A stretch of DNA of 64,000 nucleotides. Origin: an uncultured Rhodospirillales bacterium. GTDB taxonomy: Bacteria > Pseudomonadota > Alphaproteobacteria > Rhodospirillales > JABHCV01. The position numbers and the translations under genes are program-made. Positions 19,205 to 29,301 of this stretch are shown here, one piece after another. The stretch is from assembly GCA_938092065.1 (NCBI GenBank), contig CALKND010000017.1, positions 62,001-126,000 on the forward strand, given 5' to 3'. How positions within the stretch are numbered: the first letter of the stretch is position 1; the number at the start of each line of letters is the position of its first letter. A model generated the notes under the pieces. It was not told the origin of the DNA. It saw only the letters and a program-made list of their open reading frames with translations, and did no database searches.

Positions 19205-20818
19205 CTAATTCACAAACTTCATGCAATCAATACCCCAAGTGAAAACGGCCTCATCACCATCCCGACATCGTCCTTTTGTTGGATATGATGAGAAAGCGTC
19301 ATCTAGTATCTTCAGAGAAGCATGTGGGTTGGCGCCACGGGCATAGATACAGGTATATTGATTAATTAGACTTTTTGGGTCACGTAATCCTCTCAAATAA
19401 TGTAGTTCGCCATCATTGGTATAGTACAACTCGGATTGGTCGGAGTAGATGTCATAAAGCTCATCGGAAAAAGAATAATGCGTATTCCAACTACCCATGA
19501 ATAAGGCGTAAATGGGATGCGAAGCAGGCCAGAAATAAATTCGAGCACATTGTTTGTATGGGGCCTCGTCGATGGCTGCGGAACTGGCAGCTCTCTGGCT
19601 GAATTGCTTGTTAAGCCCTATAAGAGAATTCGTTTGTGTCCCAATGAGAATCAATAGCAATAGGGTGAATCCTGCACGAAGAATTTTAAGCTTGCTAACA
19701 TTACCGCGGAGAAGCTCTTTCGAAGTTTGATAAATAAGTGCCAGGCCAAGGCCACTGGCAGCCAGGGCCGGTAGCATGTAATGCCCGGCTGGGTGCTTGG
19801 CGACGAGCATAGCCTGGCCAATATAAGCAAGGCAAAGTCCTCCCAGAGCCCTACCGATAACGGGGAAGGGCTGTCTTTCAAGGCGGCTTTTTCTGAACAA
19901 GGCATATGTCAGGCTAAGGCCAACAAATAGTACGACAAAAAACATAGGGCGACTTGAAACACGTATCAGGTTATCTGGATAAGTATTAAGGTCAATAAAG
20001 GTCTGTGCGCCCTCCCCGTGGAAACCACTGGCCAACGCAACCATAGTAACTCTGTCTATAAATGTTTCATACATCCCTGCAGCGGGTAGTGAGAAAAGCA
20101 ACATGGCAACAACGGTGAGGACGCCATATAGAGCAACATTGCGAATATTCCAAAGTAATACTATCGGCATTAGGTATATGCCAGCCGATGTGATTTTAGT
20201 AACCATACCAAATCCAGCTATTATGGCGAAAGCCATAGCGTAACGAGTCCCATGCTTTTCAAGCTGGCCATCACGAAGGGCTAGAACAGTGATGGTAGCT
20301 AGAGCAATAACTGTGGTAACTAGCAGGGGTTCTGGTGAAACATGTAGTGTCCACTTAAAAATAAGTTTTGAAAGAAAAGGTCCCATTTGGATTAGCAAGG
20401 CTGCACTTAGGTCGCGAAACACCATATAGCCGATCGTGCCAACAAGTATGAGGGCGGCAGTGTTAAGAGCGATAAAGAAGAATCCAATGATGCTTAGGTA
20501 ATGTTCCGGGTTGCGAAGCACCATGAACTTTAGGTCGTCAGGGCTGCTAAAAGGGTGAGAGATTTTGATGATCAGCGCACCAATCCACTGCACTGTGGTG
20601 CCAGGGTGCCAAATGTGCTTGGGCCATTCTCCGTTGATCATGTTTAAGGAGTCAGTCAAGTACCAGTAATCAGGGTCAAGGTTTGACCAAAGCCAAAAGG
20701 GCCCAGCGTTATAGCGCATTATTGCAGAGATAATTAAGAAGGATATTGGCAGGGCGAGCAGGGCCAGAGTCCGATTCACAGGGAACTGATAAATAGATTT
20801 ATAAAAACTGACAGGCAT
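19205..20818 (-). CDS. Multi-pass membrane glycosyltransferase (GT-C fold, ArnT/PMT-like)
   Basis: This 537-residue protein has about eleven hydrophobic segments and a soluble C-terminal tail. The first periplasmic loop carries DPDYWY (Asp48, Asp50), the position of the acidic catalytic pair in GT-C enzymes that use polyprenyl-phosphate sugars. A later loop has KHPAGHYMLPAL, similar to lysine/histidine-rich substrate-phosphate loops of that fold. Inference: transfer of a sugar from a lipid carrier to a protein, lipid or glycan outside the inner membrane. The acceptor cannot be named. It is isolated, with long spacers on one side, and no other glycan genes are in the window. Confidence 0.7.
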   Translation of the reverse strand: MPVSFYKSIYQFPVNRTLALLALPISFLIISAIMRYNAGPFWLWSNLDPDYWYLTDSLNMINGEWPKHIWHPGTTVQWIGALIIKISHPFSSPDDLKFMVLRNPEHYLSIIGFFFIALNTAALILVGTIGYMVFRDLSAALLIQMGPFLSKLIFKWTLHVSPEPLLVTTVIALATITVLALRDGQLEKHGTRYAMAFAIIAGFGMVTKITSAGIYLMPIVLLWNIRNVALYGVLTVVAMLLFSLPAAGMYETFIDRVTMVALASGFHGEGAQTFIDLNTYPDNLIRVSSRPMFFVVLFVGLSLTYALFRKSRLERQPFPVIGRALGGLCLAYIGQAMLVAKHPAGHYMLPALAASGLGLALIYQTSKELLRGNVSKLKILRAGFTLLLLILIGTQTNSLIGLNKQFSQRAASSAAIDEAPYKQCARIYFWPASHPIYALFMGSWNTHYSFSDELYDIYSDQSELYYTNDGELHYLRGLRDPKSLINQYTCIYARGANPHASLKILDDAFSSYPTKGRCRDGDEAVFTWGIDCMKFVN

Positions 20819-20867
20819 ACTGCAATAGCCCTTATTTAGTCGATTAAAATAATTTTAGTAGAGGTAA

Positions 20868-20912
20868 TTGGATAAATAAAGGCTGCAGCAGGATTTCATC
20901 TGGTGCAGCCTT
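20868..20912 (-). terminator. Intrinsic terminator after grxD
   Basis: On the minus strand GGCTGCA and TGCAGCC form a 7-bp perfect stem (20910-20904 with 20887-20881), flanked by AA/TT that extend it, and followed by TTTATTTAT. It lies 25 bases after the grxD stop and would end the purL-bolA-grxD transcript. Confidence 0.8.
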
Positions 20913-20936
20913 AAAATCACAATTGTCAGAATATAT

Positions 20937-21272
20937 CTAAGATACGTACATAATGCCCTTGTCATCTAACATTTTTTGAAGTTCGCCAGCTTCAAACATT
21001 TCTTTGACGATGTCACAACCACCGATGAACTCACCTTTGATATACATCTGGGGTATAGTTGGCCAATCTGAAAAAGCCTTTATACCCTCACGGATTTCCG
21101 AGTCTTCGAGTACATTGATGCCCTTGAACTTTACCTGCATCTGAGTTAAAGCGCCTACGATAGCAGCAGAAAAGCCACACTGAGGGAACATGGGTGTACC
21201 TTTCATGAATAGGACGACATCTGTATCGTTGATTTCTTCGTTAATACGATCGAAAGTGGGGTTATCACTCAT
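20937..21272 (-). CDS. grxD: Monothiol glutaredoxin Grx4
   Basis: This 111-residue CGFS-type glutaredoxin has its active site at QCGFS (Cys32-Ser35), within KGTPMFPQCGFS. The glutathione-binding TIPQMYIKGEFIGGCDI segment follows. Such proteins bind a glutathione-ligated 2Fe-2S cluster as dimers or with BolA and pass clusters on in iron-sulfur assembly. The bolA gene lies 12 bases upstream on the same strand, the usual partner arrangement. Length is normal. Confidence 0.95.
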   Translation of the reverse strand: MSDNPTFDRINEEINDTDVVLFMKGTPMFPQCGFSAAIVGALTQMQVKFKGINVLEDSEIREGIKAFSDWPTIPQMYIKGEFIGGCDIVKEMFEAGELQKMLDDKGIMYVS

Positions 21273-21284
21273 TGGAAATCCTCT

Positions 21285-21524
21285 TTATGTGTTGACCGGT
21301 GCTTCAGTTGTTAAGGCTAAAGCATGAAGTTGGCCGCCCATCTTGCCTTTCAGGGCAGCATATACGATTTGATGTTGCTGGACACGGGATTTGCCTTCAA
21401 AAGCCCTTGAAACAACGCGTGCGGCATAATGGTCTCCATCCCCTCGCAAGTCCTCTATAACAATTTCTGCATCCGGAAGTGCTTCCTTGATCATCTGTTC
21501 AATTTCAGTAGCCTCCATAGCCAT
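21285..21524 (-). CDS. bolA: BolA family protein
   Basis: This 79-residue protein of the BolA/IbaG family has IEQMIKEALPDAEIVIEDLRGDGDHYAARVVS, the conserved QQHQIVYAALKG and the HALAL end. The conserved histidines (His in GDGDHY, and HALAL) are cluster-ligand candidates in complex with Grx4. It sits between purL and grxD, 30 bases after purL, so it is probably co-transcribed with both. The ATG at 21518 is an equally possible start, two codons in. Confidence 0.93.
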   Translation of the reverse strand: MAMEATEIEQMIKEALPDAEIVIEDLRGDGDHYAARVVSRAFEGKSRVQQHQIVYAALKGKMGGQLHALALTTEAPVNT

Positions 21525-21554
21525 GTTTGTTACTCCCTTATAAGCAGTTTAAAA

Positions 21555-23744
21555 TTATGCTTGAGCCATTAAACTTGGAAGCCAGTTTTGATGCCTGTCT
21601 AATAATTCTGAGATTGATATGGTCATTTGCGTACCAACAGTCAACTGTTTGCCACCGGTTTGGCCAATTTTTTCAGCCTTGATATTCTGCTCACTAGCCT
21701 CTTCAAGTATAGCATTGACTTCGCCTGTAGCAATTATATATCGAGCCTGATCCTCGCCAAATAGCCATCCATGTATGGTCGGCGCACCCTGTGGCACATG
21801 GATAGTACAACCAATACCTGATGCCATAGCCATCTCAGCCAAGGCAACACCAAGGCCGCCACCGGAAATATCATGACAGGTGGTGATGCGGCCACTTTCA
21901 ATTAGGCCACGGACAAAGTCACCGTTCAATCGCTCTGCTGCCAAATTTACAGGTGGAGCAGTGCCTTCTTCGCGCCCTTCAATTTCGCGCAAGTAGAGGG
22001 ATTGCCCCATATGGCCTGTGGTTTCACCAATGACGATAATATCTTGTTTTTCTTCGCTAAAAGCGATGGAGGCACGTTTGTTTATGTTTGCTATCAAGCC
22101 GACACCGCCGATGGTCGGTGTCGGCAGAATACCAATTCCGTTGGTCTCATTGTATAGCGAGACGTTACCTGATACTACTGGGTAGTCTAGGGCGATACAA
22201 GCTTCGCCAATGCCTTTGATACAGCCAACTAACTGACCCATAATTTCGGGACGTTCAGGATTACCAAAATTCATGTTGTCTGTAATGGCCATTGGCTTTG
22301 CACCCGTTGCAGTGATATTGCGCCAGCTTTCAGCGACAGCCTGCTTGCCTCCTTCATAGGGGTCAGCAAAGCAATAACGCGGGTTGCAGTCAGAGGTGGT
22401 AGCAATGGCTTTATTGGTGCCGTGAACACGAATTATGGCAGCGTCACCGCCAGGCTTTTCTATAGTATCAGCCATAACCATGTGATCGTATTGTTCCCAG
22501 ATCCAGCGCTTGGAAGAAAGATCGGGACAGCATACAAGAGTTTTCAATGTTGCTATTAAATCGTTTGGGATTTTTGTGTCTTCAACAGATATCACTTTCG
22601 ACTTAGGTGTTTCTACCCATGGACGGTCATATTCTGGCGAGGCTTCGGCTAATGGGTCAATGGGTAAGTCAGCGACGATCTCGCCCTTATGGCGCAGTAC
22701 CATATGGTTTGTATCAGTCAGGATGCCAATGATCGCGAAGTCCAGTTCCCATTTTTTAAAGATAGCTCGGGCTTCTTCCTCTCGACCAGGCTTAAGCACC
22801 ATCAGCATACGTTCTTGGCTTTCTGACAGCATCATCTCATAGGCTGTCATATTTACCTCACGCTGGGGGACAGCGTCTAGGTCCATGTCTATTCCGACAC
22901 CACCTTTTGATGCCATCTCAAAACTTGAAGATGTAAGGCCTGCTGCACCCATATCCTGAATGGCGACGATTGCATCTGTGCTCATCAGTTCCAGGCAAGC
23001 TTCTAGTAAAAGCTTCTCAGTGAAAGGATCTCCGACCTGGACGGTCGGACGTTTGGATTCGTTGTCTTCAGAAAATTCTGTTGAGGCCATTGTTGCACCG
23101 TGGATTCCGTCGCGGCCTGTTTTTGAGCCTACATAAACTACTGGATTACCAATGCCTGCAGCTGCTGAATAAAAAATATTATCGCTTGGAGCTAGACCAA
23201 CAGTCATAGCGTTGACCAGATTATTACCATCATAACTAGTGTGAAATTCACACTCCCCGCCTACAGTTGGAACCCCCATACAGTTTCCGTAGCCAGCAAT
23301 CCCTGCAACAACACCGGACACCAAGTGTCTTGTTTTGGGGTGATCGGGTCTACCAAAACGAAGGGCGTTCAGGTTGGCGATGGGGCGAGCGCCCATGGTG
23401 AAGACGTCACGCATTATACCACCAACCCCGGTGGCAGCCCCTTGATAGGGTTCAATAAACGACGGGTGATTGTGGCTTTCCATCTTAAATATGATCGCGT
23501 GATTGTCGCCAATATCTATAATACCAGCGTTTTCACCGGGACCACAAATTACCCACGGGGCTTCTGTCGGTAATGTTTTCAGCCACTTTTTTGAGGATTT
23601 ATAGGAGCAATGTTCAGACCACATCACAGAAAATATCCCAAGCTCCGTCATATTTGGTTCACGGCCCATGATCGAGAGAATTTCAAGATATTCATCTTTT
23701 GATAGGCCGTGGCTGGCAACAACTTCCGGCGTGATTTCAATCAT
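21555..23744 (-). CDS. purL: Phosphoribosylformylglycinamidine synthase subunit PurL
   Basis: This 729-residue small-form PurL makes FGAM from FGAR, ATP and ammonia in purine synthesis, in complex with PurQ and PurS, both encoded upstream. The conserved [10 protein letters not shown] near the N-terminus, [23 protein letters not shown], and the ATP-site repeats ([34 protein letters not shown]) are all present. Length fits the PurSQL type, not the fused enzyme. A ~300-base spacer separates it from purQ, unusual for an operon whose other junctions are a few bases. Confidence 0.96.
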   Translation of the reverse strand: MIEITPEVVASHGLSKDEYLEILSIMGREPNMTELGIFSVMWSEHCSYKSSKKWLKTLPTEAPWVICGPGENAGIIDIGDNHAIIFKMESHNHPSFIEPYQGAATGVGGIMRDVFTMGARPIANLNALRFGRPDHPKTRHLVSGVVAGIAGYGNCMGVPTVGGECEFHTSYDGNNLVNAMTVGLAPSDNIFYSAAAGIGNPVVYVGSKTGRDGIHGATMASTEFSEDNESKRPTVQVGDPFTEKLLLEACLELMSTDAIVAIQDMGAAGLTSSSFEMASKGGVGIDMDLDAVPQREVNMTAYEMMLSESQERMLMVLKPGREEEARAIFKKWELDFAIIGILTDTNHMVLRHKGEIVADLPIDPLAEASPEYDRPWVETPKSKVISVEDTKIPNDLIATLKTLVCCPDLSSKRWIWEQYDHMVMADTIEKPGGDAAIIRVHGTNKAIATTSDCNPRYCFADPYEGGKQAVAESWRNITATGAKPMAITDNMNFGNPERPEIMGQLVGCIKGIGEACIALDYPVVSGNVSLYNETNGIGILPTPTIGGVGLIANINKRASIAFSEEKQDIIVIGETTGHMGQSLYLREIEGREEGTAPPVNLAAERLNGDFVRGLIESGRITTCHDISGGGLGVALAEMAMASGIGCTIHVPQGAPTIHGWLFGEDQARYIIATGEVNAILEEASEQNIKAEKIGQTGGKQLTVGTQMTISISELLDRHQNWLPSLMAQA

Positions 23745-24068
23745 ATTTCTCGTTTTCGGCTAGAGGTTCACTTTTCTAAAAAGTTTAATACCCGATTCTT
23801 GAAGTTTGGGGAACTTGAGTCTTTCTAAATTTTACATTTCCATGTTGCGCTGTCGAAGATGAAAAAATTGATAGTAGGTTGGTTGGATAACGAACAGTCA
23901 GGGGTTAATGCTAAACCTCCTACTTCAATGATACCATTGGGCAATAGCCCTTCGTCAATAACCATCATTATGTAACCATAAGGCACTTGCGCTGTAAAAT
24001 TTTCATTTGTTATCAGTAGATAGTGAAAAGCTAGAATGGCCAGTTTAACCCAATGGAAGCGAGTTGTT
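23745..24068. other. Spacer between purQ and purL with a protein-like open frame
   Basis: These 324 bases lie between two genes that are normally adjacent. On the minus strand one frame stays open from 24088 to the TAG at 23825 (87 codons), running on from the purQ end in a different frame. The residues look like protein (for example YGYIMMVIDEGLLPNG and SLSNQPTINFFIFD), but there is no early ATG and no ribosome-binding site. I do not recognise it. A decayed gene is more likely than a working one. Confidence 0.35.
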
Positions 24069-24764
24069 TCAATACGCTGTGAGGCTATCTAGCATGCCGT
24101 CAAACATGGCTTTGCCATCGGTACCGCCTTGCAGGGGATCAACTTGTCTTTCTGGGTGGGGCATCATGCCCAGCACCGTATGGCTATGATTGGTAATGCC
24201 AGCTATATTAGATAAGGAACCGTTGTGGTTGGCTTTGTTCGTGATCGCCCCGGTTTGGTCACAGTAGCGAAAGGCCACTTGGCCGTTGCCCTCTAGTTTT
24301 TTCAGGGTGTCGCTGTCGGTTTCGTAATTGCCATCGTGATGAGCTATGGGTATGCAAATCACTTGGCCTTGAGAATAGCCCGCTGTAAAGATGGTATTTG
24401 CATTCTCCACCTTGAGGAAGACATCCTTGCAAATGAATTTGAGTGCGGCATTACGCATTAACACCCCAGGCAGCAAGCCTGCTTCTGTCAAAATTTGAAA
24501 ACCGTTGCAGATGCCTAGTACCGGCACGCCGGCATTCGCCCTTCTGACAACTTCTCGCATGATCGGTGAATGAGCTGCCATGGCACCTGAACGGAGGTAA
24601 TCACCATAAGAGAACCCACCTGGCACCACAATCAGGTCGGTTTTTGGAAGTTCCGTGCCTCCATGCCAAACCATGTCCGGATCTGATCCTATAGATGCAG
24701 CTAAGGCGACTTTTACATCGCGATCACAGTTTGATCCAGGAAAGACTATGATTAAGGCTTTCAT
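24069..24764 (-). CDS. purQ: Phosphoribosylformylglycinamidine synthase subunit PurQ (glutaminase)
   Basis: This 231-residue class I glutamine amidotransferase supplies ammonia to PurL. The nucleophile Cys is in [11 protein letters not shown], and the His/Glu pair is in GMMPHPERQ. The N-terminal [11 protein letters not shown] block is the PurQ signature. The ATG at 24764 starts at the family N-terminus and lies four bases after the purS stop; an upstream in-frame ATG at 24800 would overlap purS. The tight junction to purS supports co-translation. Confidence 0.96.
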   Translation of the reverse strand: MKALIIVFPGSNCDRDVKVALAASIGSDPDMVWHGGTELPKTDLIVVPGGFSYGDYLRSGAMAAHSPIMREVVRRANAGVPVLGICNGFQILTEAGLLPGVLMRNAALKFICKDVFLKVENANTIFTAGYSQGQVICIPIAHHDGNYETDSDTLKKLEGNGQVAFRYCDQTGAITNKANHNGSLSNIAGITNHSHTVLGMMPHPERQVDPLQGGTDGKAMFDGMLDSLTAY

Positions 24765-24768
24765 ATGC

Positions 24769-25011
24769 TTATTCCGTAATTTCGATGGCGTAATCTTCAA
24801 TAACTGTATTAGCCAGTAGTTGCTTGCACATGTTTTCTACATTTTTCTGGGCCTCAGCGGTGTCTGTTTCGTTAAGGTCAATCTCGATAAACTTGCCTTG
24901 GCGAACTTCATCAATGCCAAAAAAACCAAGTGATCCTAACGCATGTTGTACGGCCTTACCTTGGGGATCAAGAACAGCAGGTTTAAGGGTAACGTGGATT
25001 TTTGCCTTCAT
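24769..25011 (-). CDS. purS: Phosphoribosylformylglycinamidine synthase subunit PurS
   Basis: This 80-residue structural subunit joins PurL and PurQ. It has the typical [27 protein letters not shown] and the C-terminal [17 protein letters not shown]. The start overlaps the purC stop (ATGA, 4 bases), and its stop lies four bases before purQ, so purC, purS and purQ form one tightly coupled unit. Confidence 0.95.
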   Translation of the reverse strand: MKAKIHVTLKPAVLDPQGKAVQHALGSLGFFGIDEVRQGKFIEIDLNETDTAEAQKNVENMCKQLLANTVIEDYAIEITE

Positions 25012-25772
25012 TGCATTAACTCCGGGCCTTGTATGTCATTGGGGCCGCTTTCAGGTAGTATTCCTAAGCGACGAGCAACTTCTTGATAGGCTTCCTCTAC
25101 ACCATCCATATTCTGGCGGAAGCGATCTTTGTCCATCTTCTCGTCGGTTTTGTAATCCCAGAATCGGCAGTTGTCTGGACTTATTTCATCTGCCAGAACA
25201 ATCTGCGCCTGATCATCTTCCCAAAGTCGACCAAATTCAAGTTTGACGTCAACCAATCTGATGCCAATACCAAGAAATAAGCCGCTCATGAAATCGTTTA
25301 TTCTGAGAGTCATACTAACCATTTCATCAATTTCCTGGGGGCTTGCCCAGCCAAAGGCGGTGATGTGTTCTTCGTTGACTAGGGGGTCGCCAAGTTCTGT
25401 AGATTTGTAATAGGTTTCAATGATGGAGCGCGGTAGCGGCGTCCCTTCAGCCATGCCAAAGCGTTTGGCTAGTGAGCCTGCAACAATATTTCGAACACAG
25501 ACCTCGATGGGAATGATCTCGACTTCGCGGATTAGTTGTTCACGCATATTCAGGCGGCGCATAAAATGGGTCGGAATACCGATGTTTCCAAGCTTAACCA
25601 TCAGGTGTTCAGAAATGCGGTTGTTAATGACGCCCTTGCCCGTGATGGTTCCAATCTTCTTAGAGATTGCGTCCGACGCATCATCCTTGAAATGCTGGAC
25701 AAGGGTTCCGGGTTCCGGACCTTCGAAGAGGACCTTCGCCTTGCCTTCAAAAATCTGTCTGCGTCGTGCCAT
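25008..25772 (-). CDS. purC: Phosphoribosylaminoimidazole-succinocarboxamide synthase
   Basis: This 254-residue SAICAR synthase joins aspartate to CAIR in purine synthesis. Family blocks are visible: [41 protein letters not shown], and [10 protein letters not shown] followed by [14 protein letters not shown]. The frame is open upstream to 25898, but [13 protein letters not shown] at 25772 is the family start. The last bases overlap purS. NRDE lies 65 bases upstream on the same strand. Confidence 0.96.
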   Translation of the reverse strand: MARRRQIFEGKAKVLFEGPEPGTLVQHFKDDASDAISKKIGTITGKGVINNRISEHLMVKLGNIGIPTHFMRRLNMREQLIREVEIIPIEVCVRNIVAGSLAKRFGMAEGTPLPRSIIETYYKSTELGDPLVNEEHITAFGWASPQEIDEMVSMTLRINDFMSGLFLGIGIRLVDVKLEFGRLWEDDQAQIVLADEISPDNCRFWDYKTDEKMDKDRFRQNMDGVEEAYQEVARRLGILPESGPNDIQGPELMQ

Positions 25773-25837
25773 GGCGATATTCTTCCAAAGTCGTTCAAAG
25801 AAAGCCTGATATAGCAGGTGTCTCTTGCTAGGGCAAT

Positions 25838-26596
25838 TCAGAGTTGAACAGGTTCGAAGGTTGCTTGATCCGGTGCCCCGGGGGCGAAAAGCCAGCATGG
25901 TTTAAAGGGTGAGAACCTGGCGGAAGGAAGCGCAAGTAAGGAAGATGAAACCGTTCCAAACCCATCATCAGGTTGGATCATCATGGCCTCTGATGGTCGA
26001 GCTCCAACTTCAAATGCCTTTGCTGCTAGCAATTCTTGCCAAGCAGACCAGTCATTGTTGGAAGGTTCTGGCGATGGGGCTTCAATGAAGTGTGGCAGGT
26101 AATGCCTGATGCGTGGCGAACTTGCATCATTCAGGTCTTTATCCGTTAGCATGGATACCCCTATGGGGATGTTGTTCAGGCGCATGCCAGGCTCACCTGA
26201 CTCGCTCAGGGACGATATCCAGTAGGCGTCGTTTGCATCTCCGACAAACAGGTTAAATGGCTTATAGGCATGGGGATTAAGCTCCCGAAAAGCCTTGGCG
26301 GCAGTTTTGGCTTCAGCGTGTTCAAGTGCCTCAAGGGTTAGTTCTCCACGACTTCTTAATTCAGGGTCGGGTCCTAGAGTACCCGAACGATTGAGGATTC
26401 CTGCTGCAAGCCCATAATCGTTGACGCCTAGCCAACTTCCTCCAGCCAGTATGTCCTGACCGGCCGTTACTTGGTCCCGTTCTGGCCAGTGGCGTCCTGG
26501 GGAACGCGATGGCCTGTCGATTTTTTCATCTCGATTGGCTGCAATGATTAATGGCCAACTGTGGCCTGGACGGCGAAGGATTATTAAGGTGCACAT
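25838..26596 (-). CDS. NRDE family protein (TANGO2-like)
   Basis: This 252-residue protein opens with [24 protein letters not shown], giving the conserved Cys2 and the NRDE motif at residues 21-24. [18 protein letters not shown] and FNLFVGD follow. This is the NRDE/TANGO2 superfamily, shared with eukaryotic TANGO2. Proposed roles in the literature range from heme or lipid handling to metabolite repair; none is settled. It lies between purB and purC on the same strand, so co-transcription is possible, though a purine role cannot be inferred from that alone. Confidence 0.85.
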   Translation of the reverse strand: MCTLIILRRPGHSWPLIIAANRDEKIDRPSRSPGRHWPERDQVTAGQDILAGGSWLGVNDYGLAAGILNRSGTLGPDPELRSRGELTLEALEHAEAKTAAKAFRELNPHAYKPFNLFVGDANDAYWISSLSESGEPGMRLNNIPIGVSMLTDKDLNDASSPRIRHYLPHFIEAPSPEPSNNDWSAWQELLAAKAFEVGARPSEAMMIQPDDGFGTVSSSLLALPSARFSPFKPCWLFAPGAPDQATFEPVQL

Positions 26597-26776
26597 TTAT
26601 TGTAACATATAGAAAAATAGCAAAATTTGTAGTACTTATCCTATATTAAATTTGCTTTGCTCAGACCCACTTAACTAAAGTGCAATAATGGAATCTCTAA
26701 TTTTAGCGACATGTCAGTATTTGAATAAATAGGGTTAGTGTAAAAAATGGCAGCGAAACGTGCTATTTTTTCGACT

Positions 26777-28165
26777 TTAGCCAAAGACACGTTTAAAGAT
26801 TACATTGACATTTTTTGTATGGAAAGATGTGGACTTGCCATCAAATAATTCCTTCAAACCAACTTCTCCCAACACCTCAGCTACTTCTTCATCTTTCGAC
26901 AAATAAAAGAAAAAGCGACTTTCGTGCATTGCGGCTTCAATGTCTTCTGGTGCCTGCTCGACGGTTCCACCAGGGTTGTCTGGATTAATGCCAAAGCTGC
27001 GCCAGACCTTCATGGCATTAACCTGTACGATCCTGTAGCCATCCTCACGGCTTATACCATTTTGAGTCAGAGCTAGCAAAACCCGCTGAGAGTCATGCAA
27101 TCCGCCAAATTGCATTAAGTTCTCCATCATGGTCTTTGGGTAGACAACCAGTTTGTCCATCATCTGTGTAAGGCGAACAAGCGCGAAATCTAGAGTTATG
27201 GTCGCGTCGGGTCCAAACATACGTTCGACGGATGAATGAGAAATATCCCTCTCGTGCCAAAGAGTAATGTTTTCCATAGCCGGAACAACGGCAGCGCGTA
27301 CAATACGGGCAAGGCCAGTCAAATTTTCTGACAATATGGGGTTGCGCTTGTGTGGCATGGCGCTTGAACCTTTTTGACCAGGCGCAAAATATTCCTGTGC
27401 TTCGCGTACTTCTGAGCGCTGTAAATGGCGGATTTCAGTCGCCAAGCGCTCAATGGCCCCGGCGATGATGCCCAAAGTAGAAAAATATGCGGCATGGCGG
27501 TCGCGCGGTATCACTTGCGTGGATATAGTTTCTGGCTTTAGTCCTAGTTTGTTTGCAACATACTCTTCCACCATTGGATTGATATTTGCGAAGGTGCCAA
27601 TAGCACCAGATATGGCACAGGTGGCAACTTCTTCACGGGCAACAACCATGCGCGCATGGCAGCGTTTGAATTCTGCATAGTGACCAGCCAGCTTGATGCC
27701 AAAAGAAGTTGGCTCAGCATGGATGGCATGTGAACGACCAATGCATACATCGTTCTTGTGCTCTCTAGCCCGGCGCTCCAGCACCAACAGGAGACTATTT
27801 ATATCTTCCAGAATAATATCAGCAGCTTGGGACATTTGCAAAGCCAAGCAGGTGTCGAGTACATCTGAAGATGTCATACCCTGATGGACAAAGCGGGCAT
27901 CCTCACCGACTTGCTCGGAAAGTTCAGTCAGAAAAGCAATTACATCGTGGTGAGTTGTTTGTTCAATTTCGTCAATGCGTTTGATACGCGCTGAATTGTA
28001 TGGTTGATTGCCCTTTTCCCAAACTGCCTTGGCGGCACCGGATGGAATAATGCCAAGCTCTGCTTGCGCATCACAAGCGTGAGCTTCAATCTCAAACCAC
28101 AGTTTAAATTTATTAGCGGGTTCCCATATTTTTGCCATTTTGGGACGGCTATAGCGTGGAATCAT
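26777..28165 (-). CDS. purB: Adenylosuccinate lyase
   Basis: This 462-residue member of the fumarase/aspartase superfamily catalyses two purine steps, cleaving SAICAR and adenylosuccinate to release fumarate. The signature loop is GSSAMPHKRNPI; QGMTSSDVLDTCLALQ and GRSHAIHAEPTSFG are the other active-site blocks. GGAG a few bases before the ATG at 28165 (MIPRYSRP) decides the start over longer in-frame options. It heads the minus-strand purine cluster, with 180 bases before NRDE. Confidence 0.96.
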   Translation of the reverse strand: MIPRYSRPKMAKIWEPANKFKLWFEIEAHACDAQAELGIIPSGAAKAVWEKGNQPYNSARIKRIDEIEQTTHHDVIAFLTELSEQVGEDARFVHQGMTSSDVLDTCLALQMSQAADIILEDINSLLLVLERRAREHKNDVCIGRSHAIHAEPTSFGIKLAGHYAEFKRCHARMVVAREEVATCAISGAIGTFANINPMVEEYVANKLGLKPETISTQVIPRDRHAAYFSTLGIIAGAIERLATEIRHLQRSEVREAQEYFAPGQKGSSAMPHKRNPILSENLTGLARIVRAAVVPAMENITLWHERDISHSSVERMFGPDATITLDFALVRLTQMMDKLVVYPKTMMENLMQFGGLHDSQRVLLALTQNGISREDGYRIVQVNAMKVWRSFGINPDNPGGTVEQAPEDIEAAMHESRFFFYLSKDEEVAEVLGEVGLKELFDGKSTSFHTKNVNVIFKRVFG

Positions 28166-28465
28166 TTTAGGCTCCATTACTGACAATTTTACAAGAAGAG
28201 AACATAGTGCGGTATAGCGATGTGGCGTGAAAATGAAAAGTAGTGATCTGCACAAATTAAAAAAATAGATTTTAGCATCGACGATACATGACGTTTTTTT
28301 TTATCTATGGGGCACCCGAAGCTTTAAGTGGCGCAAGCGGCACAATGTTGCACTGTGTTAGTTAAGCAAACAGGACGATTTCGGGTCGTTTATCCCAAGG
28401 AGGTCTCTATTCTGAAGTGTCAGGGTGGTGCTCCCTGAAAACCATGTGACCTGGTCTATTAGCCA

Positions 28466-29290
28466 TTATAGTTCGAAAGGAGGACAGTCCAAACCGGCAG
28501 GTGATTGGGTAAATATTTCGTAGCCATCTTCTGTGACAGCAAGGGAATGCTCAAATTGTGCGGAAAGGGAGCGGTCTTTGGTAACTGCAGTCCAGCCGTC
28601 CGATTTGACTTTTACGCCGTTTCCACCAGCGTTTATCATTGGCTCAATGGTAAAGAACATGCCTTCCTTCAGGACGGTACCGCTTCCGGGCGTACCAAAA
28701 TGTAAAATATTTGGTGCGTCGTGAAAGACACGGCCCAGGCCATGCCCACAGAAATCACGAACTACTGAGTAATGTTTTTCTTCTGCGTACGTCTGAATTG
28801 CATGTCCAATATCCCCTGTCGTCGCTCCAGGGCGAACGACCCTGATGCCCCGCCACATACACTCAAATGTTGTTTTGATCAGCCTGCTTGACTTAATGCT
28901 TGCTTCACCAACAACAAACATGCGGCTAGTATCACCAAACCAGCCGTCAAGGATAGTGGTCACATCAATATTAATAAGGTCTCCATCTTTTAAAACTTTG
29001 TTCCCGGGAATGCCATGGCAAACAACATTGTTGACTGACGTGCAAACGGATTTGGGAAAGCCACGATACCCCAGTGGTGCCGGGATGCCGCCATTTATTA
29101 GCGTGTAATCATGAACTAGAGTATTTATGTCTTCAGTTGTAATACCTGGTTTGACTAGTGGCACCAGCATATCCAAAGTTTCCGCAGCTAAACGCCCGGC
29201 GCTTCGCATCCCGTCATAATCTTTCGCTGTGTGTATTTTTATAGAGCGTTCTTCTGGATGTGTAGTTTCTTTTGTTTCGCTGTCAGTCAT
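28466..29290 (-). CDS. map: Type I methionine aminopeptidase
   Basis: This 274-residue enzyme removes the initiator methionine from nascent proteins. All metal ligands are visible in order: IDVTTILDGWFGDTS (two Asp), FCGHGLGRVFH (His), FTIEPM (Glu) and AQFEHSLAVT (Glu). There is a short N-terminal extension of about 20 polar residues (ETKETTHPEERS) before the catalytic domain. It follows sfsA by 11 bases on the same strand, a common alphaproteobacterial pairing. Confidence 0.96.
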   Translation of the reverse strand: MTDSETKETTHPEERSIKIHTAKDYDGMRSAGRLAAETLDMLVPLVKPGITTEDINTLVHDYTLINGGIPAPLGYRGFPKSVCTSVNNVVCHGIPGNKVLKDGDLINIDVTTILDGWFGDTSRMFVVGEASIKSSRLIKTTFECMWRGIRVVRPGATTGDIGHAIQTYAEEKHYSVVRDFCGHGLGRVFHDAPNILHFGTPGSGTVLKEGMFFTIEPMINAGGNGVKVKSDGWTAVTKDRSLSAQFEHSLAVTEDGYEIFTQSPAGLDCPPFEL

Positions 29291-29301
29291 TCTGTTTCTT
29301 A

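Noticed and set aside
22510-23573. Plus-strand ORFs of about 110 residues inside purL
   Set aside because: They are antisense to a clearly conserved gene and have serine-rich low-quality composition.
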